DNA of 64,000 bases from positions 1 to 64,000 of the forward strand of contig JBHGXW010000020.1 of NCBI GenBank assembly GCA_041920465.1. Direction: 5' to 3'. Shown in pieces: positions 25,020-33,522 of this stretch; the first letter of the stretch is position 1, and each line of letters opens with the position of its first letter. The notes beneath the pieces were generated by a model that had not been told where the DNA came from, did no database searches, and worked only from the letters and a program-made list of their open reading frames with translations. This DNA comes from Brevibacillus_H sp041920465 (GTDB lineage: Bacteria; Bacillota; Bacilli; Brevibacillales; Brevibacillaceae). Both the position numbers and the translations under genes were made by a program.

Positions 25020-25937
25020 CTAGGAAAGGTGCGTCAGCCGCGCTTGCATCTGCAGAAGATCCACAGGCCAAGGTGCATGGACCGATATCATCTGCTCGCC
25101 GAACGGATGCAGCATGGTAAGTGTTTCCGCATGTAACGCTTGTCTGTTGATCAACCCTTGTCTTCCTCCGTAGAGGGTATCTCCCAAAAGCGGGAATCCC
25201 ATGTGGCTGAGGTGTACACGAATCTGGTGAGTGCGTCCCGTTTCCAGTTGGCAAGAGAGTTGTGTCGCTTGAGAAAAGCGGCGTATGACCTGAAAATGTG
25301 TCACAGCATGTTCTCCGTTGGGTGTTACTCTCCTACGGCTGGGATAATGCCGGTCACGTCCGAGCGGAGCATCAATCTTTCCCGCCTCTTGATCCACCTT
25401 GCCGTGAACGAACGCGGTATACGTGCGTTTGATTTTGCGTTGTCTTAACAACTCATCCAACAGTGAAGCGGCCAGCGCATGCTTTGCATACAGAACCGCT
25501 CCGGAAGTGTCCTGATCGAGGCGATGAACATGCCGAACTTTTGTTTTCAGCCCCTGTTTTTGGAAGTGTCCCGCCACATAGTGATCCAGCGTTTGTGTAT
25601 GGGCCGGTTCAGTTGGATGAAGGAGCAGTCCAGCCGGCTTATTCACAACCAGCAGATGGTCATCTTCGTACAAGATGTGAAGTTGGGCAGACTTAGGGAC
25701 AATGCCATAATCTTCGTCGAGGCACGCCTTCATTCGGATGGTTCCTGTTTCTAACACCTTGTGATGCTGCAATACAGGCTTGTCGTTAACCAACAGCTCT
25801 TTATGCTGAAACAGCAGATGAACCATTTTCTTCGGCATTCCCCAATGATCGCGCAATAAAGCGCCATAGGTTACTTCCGGCTGTGGAGAATCAAGTTCTC
25901 CAACCAGCCATTCTCCGTCTCGAATCATCGGTAACAT
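25020..25937 (-). CDS. RluA/RluD family RNA pseudouridine synthase
   Basis: From ATG 25937 the 305-residue protein has an S4-like N-terminal RNA-binding part (MPKKMVHLLFQHKELLVNDKP), then the RluA catalytic domain: LHILYEDDHLLVVNKPAGLLLHP, catalytic Asp in HRLDQDTSG, and LETGRTHQIRVHL. It should isomerise specific uridines in rRNA or tRNA; the target site cannot be told. AAGGAACG lies 12 nt before the chosen ATG; the frame continues upstream without homology. Confidence 0.92.
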   Translation of the reverse strand: MLPMIRDGEWLVGELDSPQPEVTYGALLRDHWGMPKKMVHLLFQHKELLVNDKPVLQHHKVLETGTIRMKACLDEDYGIVPKSAQLHILYEDDHLLVVNKPAGLLLHPTEPAHTQTLDHYVAGHFQKQGLKTKVRHVHRLDQDTSGAVLYAKHALAASLLDELLRQRKIKRTYTAFVHGKVDQEAGKIDAPLGRDRHYPSRRRVTPNGEHAVTHFQVIRRFSQATQLSCQLETGRTHQIRVHLSHMGFPLLGDTLYGGRQGLINRQALHAETLTMLHPFGEQMISVHAPWPVDLLQMQARLTHLS

Positions 25938-26038
25938 GAGTGCAACGTTCCTTTCTGTGCGGCAAACAATTTGTAATGATGATTGGTGCTTTTTCGTCCA
26001 ATCCCGAATAGCGGCTGCCCCCAAAATTCGATACGAAA

Positions 26039-26071
26039 GAAAAAGAAACCCGTCATGATCAGGTTTCTTTC
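26039..26071 (-). terminator. Terminator after the thioredoxin-like gene
   Basis: AAAGAAACC (26042-26050) and GGTTTCTTT (26062-26070) form a 9-bp stem with an 11-nt loop and TTTTTC beyond on the minus strand. Confidence 0.7.
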
Positions 26072-26081
26072 AAAATGGGTG

Positions 26082-26429
26082 TTATGATTGCTTGAGCGTG
26101 TCGCTTACCTGTACCACCCGATCCAAAAATTGCTCAATCTCCGCACGGCTCTTGCCTAACTTGCTGACAAACCGGACAAGCTCTTTGCCGTTTTTGAACG
26201 CGATAAAGCTTGGGATACCGAACACATCCAATTGCTGCGACAGTTCGGGGAAGTTATCCCGGTTTACTGCTACCATGTCCACTTTATCACGATAAGCCTC
26301 TTCCACTTCCGGCATAAACGGGTCAATCCGGTGGCAATCTGGGCACCAGTCTGTATAAAACTTAACGACAACCGGTTTATCGGAAGCAATCGCTTGATCA
26401 AACTCAGATTGGGTCTTGATTTCTTTCAT
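26082..26429 (-). CDS. Thioredoxin family protein
   Basis: The 115-residue protein has a thioredoxin fold with redox motif WCPDC (KFYTDWCPDCHRIDPFMPEVE) and the cis-proline in GIPSFIAFKNGKE. The WCPDC active site differs from the WCGPC of housekeeping thioredoxin, as in YtpP-type proteins. It may reduce specific low-molecular-weight or protein disulfides. ATG 26429 is chosen with GGAAGGA about 9 nt upstream; other in-frame ATGs lie 9 and 21 nt before. Confidence 0.9.
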   Translation of the reverse strand: MKEIKTQSEFDQAIASDKPVVVKFYTDWCPDCHRIDPFMPEVEEAYRDKVDMVAVNRDNFPELSQQLDVFGIPSFIAFKNGKELVRFVSKLGKSRAEIEQFLDRVVQVSDTLKQS

Positions 26430-26486
26430 TTCAATCATTCCTTCCTTCAAGTTCAGGCGGCTTTCGAACGATTCTAGTTTACCATA

Positions 26487-27395
26487 TTACAATCCGTCTG
26501 CGCGATTTTGTTGGCGTGCAGAAACACTTCTCAGAACACCCATAAACGCTTTCGCCGGAAGAGAAAGGTGCCGATCCTTGCGTACAGCCATGACGAGCGT
26601 GCGTTTCGGACGGGTAGTCAGCCTCACATAGGCGGGTGAATCGGTAATCCAAGGAGAACGTGTGATCATGTGAGGGACGAAGGAGATACCCATTCCTGCT
26701 GCCACGAGAGATTGAACCGTTTGAATGTTGCTGCTTTCAAACACAATGTCGGGTCGAAACCCGGCCTGCTCGCACAAGTTCATGGAAATTTGTCTGAACC
26801 CTTGCCCCTGTTTTAATAAGATAAATGGTTGGTCTGCCAAGGCTTCCAGTGAGATCTCGCTTTCTTTGGCCAACGGATGGTAGGGCGGCACAGCCAAATA
26901 GATCTCTTCGTCAATAATCGGTTCAACCGATAAAAGCGGATCGGTGATCGGCATGGTTAACAGGCTCACATCCAGCTTGCCTCTGACCAGCATTTCTTCC
27001 AGTTGGCTCGACCTCTCCTCGATCAGCTTCAACTCAACTCGAGGATACTGCAGATGAAAGGAAGAAAGCACTTTCGGCAGTACATACGCACCCGTGATCG
27101 GCAAGCTTCCGATCACCAGCTTGCCGGTTTCTCCAGTGGCATACGCTCTCATTTCCCGTTCCAACCCGTCTGCTTGATCCAAAATCGAACGGGCTACCTG
27201 CAAAAACCTTTCGCCTGCATCCGTCAATTCGACGTGTGTGGAGAACCGTTGAAATAGCGTAACTCCCCATTCTTTTTCCAGCTTGGAGATTTGCTGGCTT
27301 AGTGAAGGCTGAGCCAGATGCAAACGGCTCGCCGCCTTGGAAAAACTGCGCTCTTCCGCAACAGCCAGCATGTACCTTGCCTGTCTTAGTTCCAT
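26487..27395 (-). CDS. LysR family transcriptional regulator divergent from leuCD
   Basis: The 302-residue regulator has a LysR winged helix-turn-helix at residues 1-60 (MELRQARYMLAVAEERSFSK, then AQPSLSQQISKLEKEWG) and a two-lobed effector domain from about residue 90. It is transcribed away from leuC with a 123-bp gap holding an LTTR-type palindrome. By analogy with divergent LysR pairs it likely controls leuCD and itself, using a pathway intermediate as coinducer; that is inferred. AGGAGGG lies 7 nt before the ATG. Confidence 0.92.
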   Translation of the reverse strand: MELRQARYMLAVAEERSFSKAASRLHLAQPSLSQQISKLEKEWGVTLFQRFSTHVELTDAGERFLQVARSILDQADGLEREMRAYATGETGKLVIGSLPITGAYVLPKVLSSFHLQYPRVELKLIEERSSQLEEMLVRGKLDVSLLTMPITDPLLSVEPIIDEEIYLAVPPYHPLAKESEISLEALADQPFILLKQGQGFRQISMNLCEQAGFRPDIVFESSNIQTVQSLVAAGMGISFVPHMITRSPWITDSPAYVRLTTRPKRTLVMAVRKDRHLSLPAKAFMGVLRSVSARQQNRADGL

Positions 27396-27409
27396 TCAGC
27401 TTCCCTCCT

Positions 27410-27424
27410 ATAGGTAATTCCTAT
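27410..27424. promoter_or_regulatory. LysR-type operator (T-N11-A palindrome)
   Basis: ATAGG-TAATT-CCTAT is a perfect 5-5-5 palindrome of the kind bound by LysR regulators. It lies 15 bp from the LysR start and 95 bp from leuC. TTGACC at about 27448 may be the leuC -35, with a poor -10. Confidence 0.6.
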
Positions 27425-27518
27425 CGATTCTATAATTAATATATCTTTGACCTATTATACTTCTCATGATACAACTATACATAACAATCGAACAGGAAAA
27501 AGTATGGGAGGGAATTGC

Positions 27519-28937
27519 ATGAAACCACGTACGTTGTTTGAGAAGATTTGGGACAATCACGTAATTCATGAAGAGCCGGGAAAACCAAGTCTTTTGTACA
27601 TCGATCTGCACCTCGTTCATGAGGTGACTTCACCACAAGCTTTCGAAGGGCTTCGTTTGGCCAACCGAAAAGTACGTCGTCCGGATCTCACTTTCGCGAC
27701 CATGGACCACAATGTGCCAACCAAAGACCGCTTTCATGTAAAAGACCCGATCTCCCGTCAACAAATGGAAACCTTAACCGCCAACTGTGCAGAGTTCGGC
27801 ATTCCGCTTGCTGATTTGAACAGCCCGGATCAGGGAATCGTTCACGTAATCGGGCCGGAGCTGGGATTAACCCACCCCGGAAAAACCATTGTCTGCGGTG
27901 ACAGCCACACTTCGACACATGGAGCTTTCGGCGCACTCGCTTTCGGTATCGGTACCAGTGAAGTGGAACACGTACTCGCGACGCAATGCTTGCAGCAGCA
28001 CAAACCAAAAACCCTGCAGGTACATGTGAAAGGAGATTTGCCTGCCGGAGTATCGGCAAAAGACTTAATCCTCGCGATTATCACAAAATTCGGAACTGAC
28101 TTCGCTACTGGCTACGTAATTGAATATACAGGCGATGCCATCAAGAAACTGACCATGGAAGAACGCATGACCGTTTGCAACATGTCTATTGAAGCCGGAG
28201 CGCGTGCCGGATTGATTGCACCGGATGAAACCACTTTTGCTTATCTGAAAGGACGTCGCTATGCTCCGCAAGGCGAAGACTTCTTGAGCGCAGTCGAACA
28301 GTGGAAATCGCTCGCAACAGACCCGGGTGCCACGTATGATCATACCGTTGAGATTGAAGCAAGTGAAATCGCGCCGCAAGTTACCTGGGGAACCAGTCCG
28401 GGTATGGGTGCCAGCATTTTGGACGTCGTTCCTGATCCGAAGAGCTTCTCCACTGCTGCAGAACGAAAAGCGGCAGAAGATGCCCTTGCCTACATGGGTC
28501 TTACCCCTGGCACTCCGATGAGTGAGATTTCCATCGATCGTGTGTTCATTGGCTCCTGTACGAACGGACGTTTGGAGGATTTGCGCCGAGCTGCTGCCAT
28601 AGCCAAAGGGCGCAAAGTGGCTCCACATGTTCAGGCCATGGTGGTACCTGGCTCGCAGGCCGTGAAACAACGCGCCGAAGAAGAAGGGCTTCACCACATC
28701 TTTATCGAGGCTGGTTTTGAGTGGCGGGAGTCCGGCTGCTCCATGTGCCTGGCGATGAACCCGGATATCCTGGAAGCCGGTGAACGGTGCGCTTCTACTT
28801 CCAACCGCAACTTCGAAGGCAGACAAGGCCGCGGTGGACGTACCCATTTGGTCAGCCCGGAAATGGCAGCGGCAGCCGCTATTGCCGGACGCTTCGTCGA
28901 CGTAAGGGAATGGCTGAAAGAAACGGCTTCGGTTTAA
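27519..28937 (+). CDS. leuC: 3-isopropylmalate dehydratase large subunit
   Basis: From ATG 27519 (GGGAGGG 6 nt upstream) the 472-residue protein is a full LeuC. It has the iron-sulfur cluster cysteines in FIGSCTNGRLEDLR and RESGCSMCLAMN, plus the early GDSHTSTHGAFGALAFGIGT motif. With LeuD it isomerises 2-isopropylmalate to 3-isopropylmalate in leucine synthesis. The usual partners leuA and leuB are not in this window. leuD follows 25 bp downstream; the divergent LysR gene is the likely regulator. Confidence 0.96.
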   Translation: MKPRTLFEKIWDNHVIHEEPGKPSLLYIDLHLVHEVTSPQAFEGLRLANRKVRRPDLTFATMDHNVPTKDRFHVKDPISRQQMETLTANCAEFGIPLADLNSPDQGIVHVIGPELGLTHPGKTIVCGDSHTSTHGAFGALAFGIGTSEVEHVLATQCLQQHKPKTLQVHVKGDLPAGVSAKDLILAIITKFGTDFATGYVIEYTGDAIKKLTMEERMTVCNMSIEAGARAGLIAPDETTFAYLKGRRYAPQGEDFLSAVEQWKSLATDPGATYDHTVEIEASEIAPQVTWGTSPGMGASILDVVPDPKSFSTAAERKAAEDALAYMGLTPGTPMSEISIDRVFIGSCTNGRLEDLRRAAAIAKGRKVAPHVQAMVVPGSQAVKQRAEEEGLHHIFIEAGFEWRESGCSMCLAMNPDILEAGERCASTSNRNFEGRQGRGGRTHLVSPEMAAAAAIAGRFVDVREWLKETASV

Positions 28938-28962
28938 CTCATGTTGATAGGAGGATAAATAT

Positions 28963-29550
28963 ATGGAACCCTTTGTTATTCATACAGGAGTAGCAGCTCC
29001 GCTTGACCGCGTTAACGTGGATACGGATGCGATCATCCCCAAACAGTTTTTAAAACGGATCGAACGCACGGGTTTTGGTCAGTTCCTGTTTTACGAATGG
29101 CGGTTTACTCCTGAAGGAGAGCCAATTGACTCTTTTGTTCTAAACCTCCCTCGCTATAAGGGTGCATCCGTATTGGTTGCCCGGAACAATTTTGGCTGCG
29201 GTTCGTCCCGTGAGCATGCACCATGGGCCCTGCTCGATTATGGTTTCCGTGCCATCATTGCCCCCTCTTTTGCTGATATTTTTTATAACAACTGCTTCAA
29301 AAACGGCATCTTGCCCATCAAGCTGTCAGAAGAGCACGTACAGGAACTGTTTGATCGCGCGGCAAAATATGAAGGCTATCAACTGCGGATTGATTTGGAA
29401 AAACAAACGGTTGAAGACGATTACGGACTCATCTATCCGTTCGAAGTGGATTCCTATCGTCGCTACTGCCTCTTAAACGGCCTCGACGACATCGGCCTTA
29501 CCCTGCAGCATGAAGATAAAATCGCCGCTTACGAAGCAAAACGGGCTTAA
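28963..29550 (+). CDS. leuD: 3-isopropylmalate dehydratase small subunit
   Basis: The 195-residue protein is LeuD: VNVDTDAIIPKQFLKRIERTG at the N-terminus, the swivel-domain motif NNFGCGSSREHAPWAL, and IAPSFADIFYNNCFKNG. It forms the heterodimeric dehydratase with LeuC. ATAGGAGG stands 8 nt before the ATG. A strong terminator follows. Confidence 0.96.
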   Translation: MEPFVIHTGVAAPLDRVNVDTDAIIPKQFLKRIERTGFGQFLFYEWRFTPEGEPIDSFVLNLPRYKGASVLVARNNFGCGSSREHAPWALLDYGFRAIIAPSFADIFYNNCFKNGILPIKLSEEHVQELFDRAAKYEGYQLRIDLEKQTVEDDYGLIYPFEVDSYRRYCLLNGLDDIGLTLQHEDKIAAYEAKRA

Positions 29551-29563
29551 GGGATAATATTCA

Positions 29564-29609
29564 GGCTCTTACGTTATGCATAAATTGCACAACGTAAGAG
29601 CCTTTTTTT
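29564..29609 (+). terminator. leuCD terminator
   Basis: GGCTCTTACGTT / AACGTAAGAGCC, a 12-bp perfect stem with a 15-nt loop, followed by TTTTTTT. Confidence 0.92.
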
Positions 29610-29611
29610 AC

Positions 29612-31282
29612 CTAGGCCATTTCAATATCTCGGGCTGTCTCCAGTCCAAGGGATTCAATGGCCAGCTCACGCAGCTTATACTTTTGAATTTTGCCGGAAG
29701 CAGTCATCGGGTACTCTTTTACAAATTGAATGTAATGAGGAATCTTGAAACGCGCGATTTTACCTTCACAGTAGGACCGGATTTCTTCTTCCGTAAGCTC
29801 CACACCTTCGCGTACCTTGATGCAGGCCAAAACCTGTTCTCCATACTTTTGATCAGGCACTCCTACCACTTGAACATCCAGCACTTTTGGATGGGTGTAG
29901 AGGAATTCTTCTATTTCTCGCGGGTATATATTCTCCCCACCGCGAATAATCATATCCTTCAGACGGCCGGTTATGCGGAAATATCCTTCCTCATCCATCG
30001 TAGCCAAATCTCCTGTATGCAGCCAGCCCTCATGATCAATTGCTTTGTAGGTTTGTTCCGGCATGTTGTAATAACCTTTCATCACGTGGTAGCCACGAGT
30101 ACAAAGCTCGCCCTGTTCACCAGGAGGAAGCGTATCTCCCGTAACAGGATCAATAATTTTGACCTCCACTCCGCCAAGCGCACGGCCTACTGTGCCAACT
30201 CTGCGTTCAATGCTGTCATCCGGGCGGGTTTGGGTAATGACTGGTGATGATTCGGTTTGTCCGTATGCAATCGTAATTTCACGGGCTCCCATTTTTTCTA
30301 CCACGTTCTTCATGACCTCAATCGGGCAAGGTGATCCGGCCATGATTCCTGTTCTTAGCGATCCTAGATCATAAGAATCGAAGTCAGGGTGGTTTAACTC
30401 GGCAATAAACATCGTGGGGACACCGTACAACGCTGTGCAACGCTCTTCCGACACAATCGACAGCGCCATCCCCGGATCAAACGTGATCAGCGGCACCATT
30501 GTCGCTCCCGTCGCTACACAAGCCAAGGTTCCCATTACACAGCCGAAACAGTGAAAAAACGGCACAGGAATGCAGACTCGATCGTCCGGACCCAAATTCA
30601 TGCAGCTTGCCACTTGTATGGCGTTGTTCACGATGTTGTTATGGGACAGCATAACTCCCTTGGGGAATCCAGTTGTGCCTGATGTGTATTGCATATTAAT
30701 CACATCATCGGGCTTTAGAGTACGCTGGCGGGCAATCAATTCCTCATCGGTGATCAGATTGGAACGTTCCAAGAGATCACTCCATAAAAACATGCCTGGT
30801 TTGCGCTCCGATCCTATATAAATCACATTGCGAAGATGCGGCAGCCTGGCTGATTGCAGCTTGCCAGGCTCACTCTCAGACAATTCCGGACAAATCTCCT
30901 GCACCATTTCCACGTAATTGGCATCCCGATAGGATTCAATCAGAAGCAGGGTCGTCGCTTCAGATTGACGTAACAGATATTCCAGTTCATGTACCCGGTA
31001 GCTTGTATTCACCGTCACGAGCACACCGCCCATCTTGGCGGAAGCAAATTGCGCAGTGACCCACTCGGGTACGTTGGTAGCCCAAATCGCCATATGTTCC
31101 CCCGCCTGAATTCCCAGAGACATAAAGCCTTTGGCCACTTGATTGCACAACTGTTGAAACTCCTGGAAGGAGTAGCGCAAATTTCGTTCTTTGTAAACGA
31201 CCGCTTCTTTCGCGGGGTACCTGGAAGCCGTTTCGTCCAGCAAGTCGCCGATTGTAATGGAACGCAATTGAGTCACTTCCAT
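29612..31282 (-). CDS. AMP-binding acyl-CoA synthetase (YngI-like)
   Basis: The 556-residue enzyme belongs to the ANL superfamily. It has the P-loop-like YTSGTTGFPKGVMLSH near residue 190, AYGQTESSPV near 340, GWLHTGDLATMD near 415, and the C-terminal catalytic lysine in MTASGKIQKYKLRE. It activates a fatty or organic acid to its CoA ester through an acyl-adenylate. The overall pattern, starting IGDLLDETASRYP, resembles YngI and medium/long-chain synthetases; the substrate is not certain. GGAGAGG precedes the ATG. No degradation genes are adjacent. Confidence 0.9.
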   Translation of the reverse strand: MEVTQLRSITIGDLLDETASRYPAKEAVVYKERNLRYSFQEFQQLCNQVAKGFMSLGIQAGEHMAIWATNVPEWVTAQFASAKMGGVLVTVNTSYRVHELEYLLRQSEATTLLLIESYRDANYVEMVQEICPELSESEPGKLQSARLPHLRNVIYIGSERKPGMFLWSDLLERSNLITDEELIARQRTLKPDDVINMQYTSGTTGFPKGVMLSHNNIVNNAIQVASCMNLGPDDRVCIPVPFFHCFGCVMGTLACVATGATMVPLITFDPGMALSIVSEERCTALYGVPTMFIAELNHPDFDSYDLGSLRTGIMAGSPCPIEVMKNVVEKMGAREITIAYGQTESSPVITQTRPDDSIERRVGTVGRALGGVEVKIIDPVTGDTLPPGEQGELCTRGYHVMKGYYNMPEQTYKAIDHEGWLHTGDLATMDEEGYFRITGRLKDMIIRGGENIYPREIEEFLYTHPKVLDVQVVGVPDQKYGEQVLACIKVREGVELTEEEIRSYCEGKIARFKIPHYIQFVKEYPMTASGKIQKYKLRELAIESLGLETARDIEMA

Positions 31283-31410
31283 TTCACCTCTCCAAAATTC
31301 GCATTTTTCATTATTGTCTGTATATTATTTCGTTATCCTTTTTAAACATTCCTTCTGTTCCTTGTAAATACTTGCGGTTTGTTCCCGAACCATAAAGCGT
31401 ATAAAGAAAA

Positions 31411-31432
31411 AACGTCCCGATTCAGGAACGTT
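31411..31432 (-). terminator. Terminator of the small anchored protein gene
   Basis: On the minus strand AACGTTCC and GGGACGTT pair around a short loop and run into TTTTTTC. The stem begins at the stop codon. Confidence 0.65.
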
Positions 31433-31895
31433 ATTTTACATTCAAGATTTTTACAGCTTCCACCTGGTAAGGTAAATGATTGCCGTACACCAGTTCTACG
31501 CGCAGTTCATGCTCACCCTTTGGCAGCTTTTTCAACAGGAACTCATTTTCATACACTTTGCCGATCATGGTACCATCCAGATAAAGATGGGCGTGTCCCA
31601 CACCGTGAGTAATTTTTTCTGAATCCTTGCTTCCTTTTGGCTCAAATTGAAAATTTTGCGTGAGCAGCTTTACATCGGCGGTTGTTCCATCAACTGTAAC
31701 GTCAAGCGCCAAAGACGGTCTTGGCGATTCGAAAGGATTAACTCCCGCTGTCATCACCGCTTGTTGGTTCTCTTTGAGCGAACTGGACCCGCCAGCTGAA
31801 CCCTTCCACAAAAACAGAGGCACCCCAATCAGCACAACCAAGAAGACGACTGCTCCGATTATCAGGTTGCGTAAACTAATCACAAACACCTTCAC
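31431..31895 (-). CDS. Membrane-anchored extracytoplasmic protein of unknown function
   Basis: The 154-residue product has a transmembrane helix at residues 10-30 and an outward domain of mainly beta character. It includes LDVTVDGTTADVKLLTQNF and a C-terminal LPKGEHELRVELVYGNHLPY, a pattern seen in small Ig-like or copper-binding-type domains. No metal ligands are clear. GTG start at 31895 with AAAGGGAGA upstream. It is monocistronic between the acyl-CoA synthetase and yajQ. No function assigned. Confidence 0.65.
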   Translation of the reverse strand: MKVFVISLRNLIIGAVVFLVVLIGVPLFLWKGSAGGSSSLKENQQAVMTAGVNPFESPRPSLALDVTVDGTTADVKLLTQNFQFEPKGSKDSEKITHGVGHAHLYLDGTMIGKVYENEFLLKKLPKGEHELRVELVYGNHLPYQVEAVKILNVK

Positions 31896-31970
31896 GATCC
31901 ATTCTCCCTTTCCTGCCTATTTGTACATGCTTACGCAGGAAAATCAAAAGATAGAATCAGAAGAAAACGA

Positions 31971-31997
31971 AAAAGCAGAAGATTTTCTTCTGCTTTT
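31971..31997. terminator. Terminator of the yajQ-family gene
   Basis: AAAAGCAGAAGA / TCTTCTGCTTTT, a perfect 12-bp stem with a 3-nt loop, with A/T flanks on both strands. Confidence 0.85.
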
Positions 31998-32022
31998 CCT
32001 CTTTTCGATATGGATCAACGGG

Positions 32023-32514
32023 TTAACGATAGTTGATAAATTGGACTTCGATTGGCAGGTCAGCTTTTTTAATAGCGGCAATCACAGTCTGCAGCTCATC
32101 TTTGCTTCTTCCGGTAACGCGGATTTGATCATCTTGAATTTGGCTCTTTACTTTTAACCCCGTATCTTTGATGATCGTGTTGATTTTCTTGGCGTTATCC
32201 TTATCGATACCTTGGATCAGCTTTGCGCGCTGACGGACCGTAGCACCTGCTGCCGGCTCGATTTTTCCGTATTCGAGATTCTTGATAGATACGCCGCGTT
32301 TTACTAGCTTGCCTAGCAACACGTCCTTAAGCTGGCCCAGTTTATACTCGTCGTCGGAAACCATAACAATTTCCTCTTTTTCTAAAGTGATGCTGCTTTT
32401 GCTTCCTTTGAAATCAAAGCGGTTTTCGATTTCTTTCATGGCTGTGTGAATGGCGTTGGTCACTTCCGCCAAATCAACCTTGGATACAATATCAAAAGAA
32501 CTTTCCTTGCTCAT
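32023..32514 (-). CDS. YajQ family nucleotide-binding protein
   Basis: The 163-residue protein fits YajQ (DUF520) along its full length: SSFDIVSKVDLAEVTNAIH, ENRFDFKGSKSSI, and a C-terminal repeat of the same fold with QIQDDQIRVTGRSKDELQ. Some relatives bind cyclic di-GMP; nucleotide and RNA binding have been reported for others. Role here unknown. ATG 32514 is used (AAGGAGG 6 nt upstream); a TTG lies one codon earlier. Confidence 0.92.
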   Translation of the reverse strand: MSKESSFDIVSKVDLAEVTNAIHTAMKEIENRFDFKGSKSSITLEKEEIVMVSDDEYKLGQLKDVLLGKLVKRGVSIKNLEYGKIEPAAGATVRQRAKLIQGIDKDNAKKINTIIKDTGLKVKSQIQDDQIRVTGRSKDELQTVIAAIKKADLPIEVQFINYR

Positions 32515-32562
32515 CAATATCCTCCTTCAAATGCCCAACTGCCTGACAAGCTTCTAGCACAG

Positions 32563-33360
32563 TTAGAGGGCGCGAACCATTCCGCCGTCTACTAAAAGCG
32601 CCTGACCTGTCACGTAGCTGTTGGCAGGCGAAGCCAAAAACGTGGCCACTCTGGCGAATTCCTCAGGCTCACCGTAACGGCCCAGCGGAATCTGCGCTTC
32701 TACTTGCTTCCGTACTTCCTCGCGATCAACTCCCAGCTGATCCGCCTTGATTTGATCAAGGGCAGCCACCCTGTCCGTAGCAATACGTCCGGGTCCAATC
32801 GTGTTAATCAGAATGCCATCCGGTCCTAACTCGCTGGAAAGCGTCTTCGCCAAGCCGATGATTCCTGTCCGAAACGTATTCGATAAGAGCAAATTTTCAA
32901 TTGGCTGTTTAAATGAAGAAGAAGCAAAGTTGACGATGCGGCCAAACTTCTGCTTACGCATATGCGGCAGGACGGCACGGATGGCACGCACGAAGCTTAA
33001 CAGATTCAATTCAAATGCTTGCTGCCACATCTCGTCGGTCAGCCGGTCAAATGTTCCCGCAGCAGGTCCGCCCGAATTGTTGATTAAAATATCGACGGTG
33101 CCGAATTGTTCCACTGTTTTGGCGACAAGCTGCTCGATATCCTCTTTTTTCGTCACATCGGCGACGATGGCTAGAGGAGCTCTGCCGGTTTGCTGCTCAA
33201 TCTCACTAGCTACCGCATGTAAAGCAGCTTCATCCCGCCCGGAAATCGTGACATTCGTTCCTTCCAAGGCGAGTGATACAGCTGTTGCTTTGCCTAACCC
33301 TTTGGTGGAAGCAAGTACAATGGCGGTACGTCCGATCAATTGCAAATCCAAATGAATCAT
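32563..33360 (-). CDS. Atypical short-chain dehydrogenase/reductase
   Basis: The 265-residue protein has the SDR fold: a nucleotide-binding ASTKGLGKATA loop (variant of TGxxxGIG), the NNSGG motif (NNAG variant), FASSSF with the catalytic Ser region, and a C-terminal SPANSYVTGQALLVDGG. The YxxxK catalytic pair is missing: the matching stretch reads LLLSNTFRTGIIGLAK, with Ser and Arg at the Tyr and Lys positions. This occurs in a branch of FabG-like proteins, so substrate and activity are unclear. GAGGGG abuts ATG 33360; TTG 33351 is equally plausible as start. Confidence 0.82.
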   Translation of the reverse strand: MIHLDLQLIGRTAIVLASTKGLGKATAVSLALEGTNVTISGRDEAALHAVASEIEQQTGRAPLAIVADVTKKEDIEQLVAKTVEQFGTVDILINNSGGPAAGTFDRLTDEMWQQAFELNLLSFVRAIRAVLPHMRKQKFGRIVNFASSSFKQPIENLLLSNTFRTGIIGLAKTLSSELGPDGILINTIGPGRIATDRVAALDQIKADQLGVDREEVRKQVEAQIPLGRYGEPEEFARVATFLASPANSYVTGQALLVDGGMVRAL

Positions 33361-33522
33361 CCCCTCAGCTTATGATTCTACTGTAACTTATGATTCATTC
33401 TAACTCATCCAGTTACGAATTTAAACTAGGGCTAATGACATTTGAGACGGCTTCCCATGAAATCCTTGCAGTTGATAGACAAGAATGTACGCACGAATCG
33501 ACAATTTTAGACGCTCGTTTAA

